This document shows, one piece after another, positions 58,717-64,000 of a stretch of DNA of 64,000 nucleotides. The stretch's first letter is position 1, and every line of letters begins with the position of its first letter. Made by a program: the position numbers and the translations under genes. The notes under the pieces are model-generated. The model was not told the origin of the DNA. It was given only the letters and a program-made list of their open reading frames with translations, and made no database searches. This stretch comes from Nocardioides sp. GY 10113. Lineage in GTDB: Bacteria; Actinomycetota; Actinomycetes; Propionibacteriales; Nocardioidaceae. The stretch lies in assembly GCF_004919105.1 (NCBI RefSeq), contig NZ_STGK01000009.1:124001-188000 (forward strand). The letters are read 5' to 3'.

Positions 58717-60237
58717 TCAGACGGCGTACGCCGCCAGGTCGCCGGCGAGCGCCTCCGTGGCCAGTCCGGCCACCCGCGTGCCCTCGGCGGTGTGCTCCAT
58801 GCTGCGGATCTCGCCGTCCTTGTGGATCCGGTCGATCAGGTCGCCGCGGGCGTAGGGCACCAGCGCGTCGAAGGCGACGCCCGGACGGGGCAGGTCGGCC
58901 TCGACGGCCTTGATCGCCTCCTCGATCCCCTCGCCGCTGTGTGCGGAGACGGCCACCGAGTGCGGCTCGTTGCGCAGCAGCCGGGTGACCGTCATCGGGT
59001 CGGCGATGTCGGTCTTGTTGATCACGACCAGCTCGGGGAGGTCTCCGGCGCCGATCTCGGCGAGCACCCCGCGGACCGCGGAGAGCTGGCCCTCCGGGTC
59101 GGGGTGGGAGCCGTCCACCACGTGCACGATCAGGTCGGACTGGGCGACCTCCTCCAGGGTCGAGCGGAACGCCTCGACCAGCTGGTGCGGCAGGTGGCGC
59201 ACGAACCCGACGGTGTCGCTCATCGTGTAGATGCGGCCGTCGGCGGTCGTCGTACGACGGGTGGTCGGGTCCAGCGTCGCGAACAGCGCGTCCTCGACCA
59301 GCACCCCGGCGCCGGTGAGCCGGTTGAGCAGGGAGGACTTGCCGGCGTTGGTGTAGCCCGCGATCGCCACCGAGGGGATCTCGTTGCGCCGGCGCTCCTG
59401 GCGCATCGTGGCGCGGGTGCCCTCCAGCGCCTTGAGCTCGCGGCGCAGCTTGGCGATCCGGTCGTTGATCCGGCGCCGGTCGGTCTCGATCTTGGTCTCA
59501 CCGGGGCCACGGCCGCCGATGCCCTCGCCGCCCGCGGCGCGGCCACCGGCCTGGCGGGAGAGGTTGCCACCCCAGCCGCGCAGCCGCTGCTTCATGTAGT
59601 TGAGCTGGGCCAGCTCGACCTGCGCCTTGCCCTCCTTGGACTTCGCGTGCTGGGCGAAGATGTCGAGGATCAGCGCGGTCCGGTCGACCACCTTGACCTT
59701 GACCCGGTCCTCCAGGTTGCGCAGCTGGGAGGGGGCGAGCTCGCCGTCGCAGATCACGGTGTCGGCGCCGGTGGCCTGCACGATCTCGCGGATCGCCTCG
59801 ACCTTGCCGCGGCCGACGTACGTCGCCGGGTCGGGGTTCTGCCGGCGCTGGTAGATCGCCTCGAGCACGTCGGAGCCGGCGGTCTCGGCGAGCAGCGCGA
59901 GCTCGGCCATCGAGTTCTCGGCGTCCTCCACCGTGCCCTCGGTCCAGACGCCGACCAGGACGACGCGCTCCAGGCGCAGCTGGCGGTACTCGACCTCGGT
60001 GATGTCCTCGAGCTCGGTGCGCAGGCCGGCGACGCGGCGCAGCTGGTGGCGCTCGGCCAGGTCCATCGCGCCCAGCGTGGGGTCGTCCTCGGGGTCGTCG
60101 CCGGAGCCGTCGTCGAGCGGGCCGTCGAGCGGATCGTCGTCGAGATCGGCGTCGAGCCCGAGGGACTCGGCGTCGTCCCACGCCTCGGTCGCGTCGAGCT
60201 CGGCCTGCAGGGAGAAGTCGTGTGCGTTATTCGTCAT
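58717..60237 (-). CDS. hflX: GTPase HflX
   Basis: The 506-aa protein is HflX, a ribosome-binding GTPase that splits stalled or stressed ribosomes. It has an acidic N-terminal extension (residues 1-60, many Asp), the HflX N-domain (about 85-250) with YVGRGKVEAI, AELAPSQLRNLEDR-type motifs, the GGRGPGETKIETDRR linker helix, and the G domain with GYTNAGKSS (G1), DTVGF (G3) and NKTD (G4). The C-terminal domain is intact. The start is ATG 60235-60237 (MTNNAHDF). It lies upstream of dinG and is divergent from an MFS transporter. The acidic extension is longer than in E. coli. Confidence 0.95.
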   Translation of the reverse strand: MTNNAHDFSLQAELDATEAWDDAESLGLDADLDDDPLDGPLDDGSGDDPEDDPTLGAMDLAERHQLRRVAGLRTELEDITEVEYRQLRLERVVLVGVWTEGTVEDAENSMAELALLAETAGSDVLEAIYQRRQNPDPATYVGRGKVEAIREIVQATGADTVICDGELAPSQLRNLEDRVKVKVVDRTALILDIFAQHAKSKEGKAQVELAQLNYMKQRLRGWGGNLSRQAGGRAAGGEGIGGRGPGETKIETDRRRINDRIAKLRRELKALEGTRATMRQERRRNEIPSVAIAGYTNAGKSSLLNRLTGAGVLVEDALFATLDPTTRRTTTADGRIYTMSDTVGFVRHLPHQLVEAFRSTLEEVAQSDLIVHVVDGSHPDPEGQLSAVRGVLAEIGAGDLPELVVINKTDIADPMTVTRLLRNEPHSVAVSAHSGEGIEEAIKAVEADLPRPGVAFDALVPYARGDLIDRIHKDGEIRSMEHTAEGTRVAGLATEALAGDLAAYAV

Positions 60238-60318
60238 GGGTCCGTTCAGGTTAACCACGGGCGGCCCCGTTTGCTTCCCGATTATCCGGCCCCTGCACCG
60301 CGTCGGGAGAATCACCGG

Positions 60319-61680
60319 GTGCCCGTCTCCCCCGCCGTTCCCGGTCCGCCGGACGCCGACCGGCCGCGCAGCGACCGGGTCGGCGCCGCCGTACTGCTGC
60401 TGGCGGTGTTGCTGCTCGCCCTCTCGTTGCGTACCGGCATCGGCAGCCTCAGCGTGCTGCTGCCCACCGTCCGCGACGAGCTGGGCTTCTCCGCGACGGG
60501 CGTCAGCCTGCTGACCACCCTGCCGCCGCTGTGCTTCGCGGTGGTCGGCCTCGGGGCGGGCCGCCTGGTCCTGCGCCACGGCGTGCACCGGGTCACCGTG
60601 GTGCTGCTGCTCGTCATCGCGGCGGGACTGGTCGGGCGTGCGCTGACCGGCAGCCCGATGGTCTTCCTGGGGGCCACCGTGGTCGCGATGGCCGCGGTGG
60701 CCGTCGGGAACGTGGTGCTGCCTCCGCTGGCGAACCGGCACTTCAGGCAGCCGGGCTCGCGGATCAGCGCGACGACGGTGAGCTCCCTGTACGGCGCCAC
60801 CATCGTGGGCGGCGCGACGCTCGCCGCGATGGCCACCGTGCCGGTGGGCGAGGCGCTCGGCGGGTGGCGGGTCGGCCTGGCCTGCTGGGCGCTGGTGCCC
60901 GCCGTCGCGGCGGTGCTGTGGCTGCCCACGCTGCGCTCGGACCGCGCCGACGCGCGGGCCGCCGCAGCCGCCGCGTCAGCAGCAGGACCCGCCGTCGAAC
61001 CCACGGTCGAACCCACCGTCGGACCCACCGTCGGACCCACGGCGACGACGCACCCGCCGGCCGGCCCGGCGCCCGCGATCACCCTGGCCGCCGTCGCCCG
61101 CACCCCGCTCGGCTGGGCCTTCGGCGGCTGCTTCGCGATCCAGGCCGGCCAGGCCTACGTCCAGTTCGGCTGGTGGGGCTCGATCCTCGCCGACGCCGGG
61201 GCCGACGCCTCCCGGGCGGGGCTGCTGCTGGGCATGATCACCGGCGTCGGCATCCCGGTCACCCTGGCGCTGCCGACGCTGATCCGGATGACCCGCGGCT
61301 CGATCGCGCTGCCGGTCCTGTTCGCCGCCGCGACGATCGCCGGCTGGGCGGGCCTGCTGGCCGCACCGCTGGCCCTCGGCGGCTTCCCGTGGGCCGTCCT
61401 CCTGGGATTCGGCGGCGGCGCGTTCACCTGGATCCTGGCGATGGTCGCCCACCACAGCCGGACGCCGCAGGGCACCTCCCAGCTCTCCGCACTCACCCAG
61501 GGCGTCGGCTACCTCGGCGCCAGCGTCGCCACCTTCGGCGCCGGCGTGCTGCACGACGCCACCGGCTCGTGGACGGCGCCGGTGCTGGTGATGGCGGTGC
61601 TCGCGGCCCTGATCGGCGTCTTCGGCGCGGCGATCGTGCGCGGCGGGTCCGTGGAGGACGCGGTCGCGCGCGTGGCGTAG
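60319..61680 (+). CDS. MFS transporter, CynX/NimT type
   Basis: The 453-aa protein has twelve hydrophobic helices with the CynX/NimT-type pattern: LALSLRTGIGSLSVLLPTVRDELGFS at helix 1 and the RHFRQPGSRISATTVSSLYG region near helix 4. A central loop (about 205-245) is low-complexity, with repeated VEPTVGPT units encoded by 12-bp repeats. The substrate is not clear; relatives move cyanate, nitroimidazole or other small anions or drugs. The start is GTG 60319. It is divergent from hflX and followed by a convergent VWA gene. The repeat loop is variable in nature and not part of the transport core. Confidence 0.88.
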   Translation: MPVSPAVPGPPDADRPRSDRVGAAVLLLAVLLLALSLRTGIGSLSVLLPTVRDELGFSATGVSLLTTLPPLCFAVVGLGAGRLVLRHGVHRVTVVLLLVIAAGLVGRALTGSPMVFLGATVVAMAAVAVGNVVLPPLANRHFRQPGSRISATTVSSLYGATIVGGATLAAMATVPVGEALGGWRVGLACWALVPAVAAVLWLPTLRSDRADARAAAAAASAAGPAVEPTVEPTVGPTVGPTATTHPPAGPAPAITLAAVARTPLGWAFGGCFAIQAGQAYVQFGWWGSILADAGADASRAGLLLGMITGVGIPVTLALPTLIRMTRGSIALPVLFAAATIAGWAGLLAAPLALGGFPWAVLLGFGGGAFTWILAMVAHHSRTPQGTSQLSALTQGVGYLGASVATFGAGVLHDATGSWTAPVLVMAVLAALIGVFGAAIVRGGSVEDAVARVA

Positions 61681-61745
61681 CCGGATCGGTCCGGGAGCCG
61701 TGGCTCGGGGTCGACGGCTCGCCGTACCCGACCGCCGGCCGATCC

Positions 61746-63359
61746 TCAGCCGGTGCGCGCGCCCATCGCCTCGCTGAACACCTTCGGCATGTCGGCGGGG
61801 TTCTTCGCGATGTAGGACTGCCCGCCGGTGGCCTGGGCGATGGTGCGCAACGCGTCCTCGTCGGCGTCGCCGGAGATGCCGATCGCGATGATCCGCACCG
61901 GACGGGCCGGGTCCGCCAGCTCGCGCAGCTCCGCCAGCAGCTCCCGGAGGCTGATGCTGCCGGGGTCGTCGTTGGCGCCGTCGGTGAAGAGCATCACCGC
62001 GTTCGACGCGTCCGGGTCGTACCCCGACAGCACCTCCCGGTACGCCGCCAGCGTGGTGTCGTAGAGCCCCGTGCCGTTGCCCGTGAGGCCGGCCAGGGAG
62101 GCCGTGCCGGCCTGGATCGCGTCGCGCTGCGTGCCGTTGCGCACCTTCTCGCCGAGGCCTCGGATCGGCACGAGCTCGCGGTAGTCGGTGTCGCCGTCCA
62201 GGCGCTCGGAGAACGCCCACAGGCCGATCGCGGCGGCATCGGGGAACAGCCCGAGACCCTGCGAGGTCGCCGCCATCAGGAGCTGGATCCGCGTCTGGTC
62301 GCCGGCGACCGGGTAGTCCATCGACCCCGAGACGTCCACGACGGAGAGGGCGCGGGTCGGCATCACCAGCGTGGTCCACGCGCGCAGCACCGCGCCGACG
62401 TCCTCGGCCTTCGCCCTCAGGACGGTCACGTCGCCGACGCCGCCCTTCACCAGGGCGCCGTCGGGGGCGCGGAAGCCGGCCTCGGTGAGCGCCGTGCGCG
62501 CCGCGTCGGTGCCGAGCGCCTCCACCAGCGAGCGGGTGGTCTGGTCGATGTCGGCGCGACGCTCCTCGCCCGTGGTGAGCAGCACCGGGTAGTCGAGCAT
62601 CACGGTCCCGGCGTCGGGGACGGCGGCGACGACGCCCGCGGGAGCGGTGTCGAGGTACTCCTGCTCGCTGACCGCGGTCAGTCCCGCCCCGGCGGAGGCG
62701 ATCTTCTTCAACCGGGTCACGTCGTCCGGCGCGGCCTGGCGCGCGTCCGCCTGGGACTGGGCCAGCGGGACCAGCGTGGCCGCCAGGTCGACGCCGGTCG
62801 CGCGCGCCTCGGCGGAGCCCGCCACCAGCGGGACCGCCGCGGCGGCGGAGGTCAGCGGGTCCCCGGGGATCAGGTCGGTCGAGGAGAGCGCCTCGAGCCA
62901 GCTGCTGGGCGGCTCACCGTCCGCGGAGACGAGCACCACCGGCGAGGTGGCCAGCGACTCGACGAGCGGCTGCGGCGTCTCGGGCGCGGCCGTGGCGGCC
63001 CGCGCGACCCAGCTGGAGGAGTCCGGGATCCAGACGTCGGGGGTGTCCTTGCCGGCCGCGACCCGGGCGCTGACGAGCGCCGGCGCCACCGGGTTCACGG
63101 TGACCTGGTCGCACCCGGCGTCGGCGACGACCCCCTGGAGGGTGGTGGCGATCTCGGGCGCGGCAGCGACCACGATGCTCGGGCCGGGACAGACGTCGGG
63201 GCCGGCGCCGCTGTCGGCGTCGGCGCCTCCGGATCCGATCAGGCGCATGGCGCCGGCTCCGAGCACACCGGCGACCACGATCAGCAGCACCAGCGCGACG
63301 GGGCCCACGGACCTCCGCTCACGCACCCGCCGGTGCCGGGCCATCTCCTCGCGCACCAC
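61746..63359 (-). CDS. Membrane-anchored VWA protein with solute-binding-like domain
   Basis: The 537-aa protein starts at GTG 63357-63359, seven bases after GGGAGGAG, and has one N-terminal membrane helix (VALVLLIVVAGVLGAG). Residues about 55-315 resemble a type 2 periplasmic binding domain (VVAAAPEIATTLQGVV, DVWIPDSSSW, VMLDYPVLLTTGEE). Residues about 350-530 are a von Willebrand A domain with the metal-ion site DVSGSMD (DxSxS) and FTDGANDD. This pairing is found in actinobacterial surface proteins of unknown ligand. It may sense or bind extracellular molecules and signal to a partner complex. There is no ABC transporter next to it. It converges on an MFS gene. Confidence 0.85.
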   Translation of the reverse strand: MVREEMARHRRVRERRSVGPVALVLLIVVAGVLGAGAMRLIGSGGADADSGAGPDVCPGPSIVVAAAPEIATTLQGVVADAGCDQVTVNPVAPALVSARVAAGKDTPDVWIPDSSSWVARAATAAPETPQPLVESLATSPVVLVSADGEPPSSWLEALSSTDLIPGDPLTSAAAAVPLVAGSAEARATGVDLAATLVPLAQSQADARQAAPDDVTRLKKIASAGAGLTAVSEQEYLDTAPAGVVAAVPDAGTVMLDYPVLLTTGEERRADIDQTTRSLVEALGTDAARTALTEAGFRAPDGALVKGGVGDVTVLRAKAEDVGAVLRAWTTLVMPTRALSVVDVSGSMDYPVAGDQTRIQLLMAATSQGLGLFPDAAAIGLWAFSERLDGDTDYRELVPIRGLGEKVRNGTQRDAIQAGTASLAGLTGNGTGLYDTTLAAYREVLSGYDPDASNAVMLFTDGANDDPGSISLRELLAELRELADPARPVRIIAIGISGDADEDALRTIAQATGGQSYIAKNPADMPKVFSEAMGARTG

Positions 63360-63404
63360 GACCTGTCTCCTCCCTGGTTGCTCCCGAGCCGGGTGATTCC
63401 CCGA

Positions 63405-63436
63405 GCGGGGCGGGCGCTCCCTCGCGCCCGCCCCGC
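63405..63436 (-). terminator. Hairpin after the SDR gene
   Basis: GCGGGGCGGGCGC pairs with its exact reverse complement around a 6-nt loop, nine bases beyond the stop codon of the SDR gene on the minus strand. No T-run follows. Confidence 0.6.
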
Positions 63437-63445
63437 AGCCGGGTG

Positions 63446-64000
63446 CTACTTCGGGGGCATCCTGATGCCGCCGTCGACGCGGATGACCTCGCCGTTCATG
63501 TACGAGTTCGTGAGGCACTCCATCACCATGCTCGCGAGCTCGGCGCCCGAGCCGAGGCGCTTCGGGAAGAGCACGCTCTCGCCCAGCTTGGCCTTGAACG
63601 CCTCCGCCTGCTCGCCCTCGCCGTAGATCGGGGTGTCGATCAGACCGGGCGCGACGGTGTTGAGGCGGATGCCGGCCGCCGCGAGGTCGCGGGCCACCGG
63701 GAGCGTCATGCCGACCACGCCACCCTTGGAGGCGGAGTACGACGCCTGCCCGATCTGACCGTCGAAGGCGGCCACCGAGGCGAGGTTGACGATCGCGCCG
63801 CGGCAGCCGTCCTCGTCGGGCTCGTTGAGGCTCATCGCGGTGGCGGCCTGACGGACCATGTCGAAGGTGCCGATCAGGTTGATGGCGATCACCTTCGTGA
63901 AGGCCTCCAGCGAGTGCGCGGACTCGACGGTGCCGTCGCGACCGATGGTGCGCTGGGCCCAGCCGATGCCGGCCGAGTTGACGACGGCCCGCAGCGGCGC
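63446..64000 (-). CDS. SDR family 3-hydroxyacyl-CoA dehydrogenase-like protein, C-terminal part
   Basis: The gene runs off the right edge of the window; its start lies outside, and 185 residues are visible. They begin just before a typical VVNSAGIG turn (the SDR NNAG-type position) and include the catalytic Ser (IVNLASVAAF), Tyr and Lys (ASYSASKGG), and the C-terminal PGLIDTPIYGEG and NGEVIRVDGGIRMPPK segments. The match is closest to SDRs of the 17-beta-hydroxysteroid/HSD17B10 type that act on 3-hydroxyacyl-CoA in fatty acid or steroid beta-oxidation. The Rossmann glycine motif is not in view. A terminator hairpin follows it. It may belong to a beta-oxidation operon that continues beyond the window. 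Confidence 0.85.
   Translation of the reverse strand, partial: APLRAVVNSAGIGWAQRTIGRDGTVESAHSLEAFTKVIAINLIGTFDMVRQAATAMSLNEPDEDGCRGAIVNLASVAAFDGQIGQASYSASKGGVVGMTLPVARDLAAAGIRLNTVAPGLIDTPIYGEGEQAEAFKAKLGESVLFPKRLGSGAELASMVMECLTNSYMNGEVIRVDGGIRMPPK

Overview
The window is about 72% G+C with actinobacterial codon use, GTG starts, TCGAAC-type SOS boxes, an Rpf-like cell wall hydrolase and a lexA / nrdR / nrdJ / hflX / dinG neighbourhood. This points to a high-GC actinobacterium, most likely Nocardioides or a close relative in the Nocardioidaceae. That assignment is inference from gene content and protein style, since no rRNA or tRNA gene was found.

Layout. 1-9.6 kb: a truncated membrane-anchored ORF, a small conserved hypothetical, the 1295-aa DEAH helicase HrpA, divergent ornithine aminotransferase with a GntR-type operator, then a TetR regulator divergent from a Baeyer-Villiger monooxygenase / SDR operon with two tandem TetR-like operators. 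9.6-17.3 kb: a DUF222 (13E12-type) gene that has lost its HNH end beside a palindromic repeat, a ThrE-like exporter, a FUSC membrane protein, a YbdK-type carboxylate-amine ligase, and a DNA methyltransferase translationally coupled to DNA polymerase IV. 17.4-29.6 kb: a 1261-aa secreted repeat/OmpA protein, a secreted phosphodiester glycosidase, uracil-DNA glycosylase Mug, a methyltransferase, gluconokinase, an MFS transporter, an esterase, 3-methyladenine glycosylase and a YitT protein. 29.7-36 kb: a DUF2237 protein, a Vps62-like membrane protein, a chemoreceptor, a Na+/H+ antiporter and the Rpf-like transglycosylase. 36.4-45.4 kb: a run of secreted proteins (Ig-like, propeller-like, calcium-binding repeat, beta-helix, CARDB/TPR) around a sugar porter. 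45.4-46.4 kb: a 1-kb gene-free stretch dense in palindromes and repeats. 46.4-60.2 kb: nrdJ, nrdR, four accessory envelope or secreted genes, a LysM gene divergent from lexA, a metalloprotease, dinG and hflX. 60.3-64 kb: an MFS transporter, a VWA/solute-binding protein and a truncated SDR.

How it works together. Two regulatory cores are visible. NrdR has two boxes 31 bp apart upstream of nrdR and should autoregulate the nrdR-nrdJ ribonucleotide reductase unit. LexA has a box in front of its own gene and another serving the divergent LysM gene, and a third candidate box lies over the -35 region of the truncated DUF222 gene. DNA maintenance functions are unusually frequent (LexA, DinG, DinB, Mug, AAG/MPG, DUF222, DNA methyltransferase). 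Envelope and exported proteins make up most of the accessory content.

No CRISPR array, complete transposon or obvious defence island was seen. The strongest unexplained signals are non-coding: a 46-bp hairpin repeat present twice (one copy at the breakpoint of the DUF222 gene), two different long palindromes of 110 and 134 bp each with perfect 12-bp arms, and a repeat cluster at the 3' end of nrdJ.
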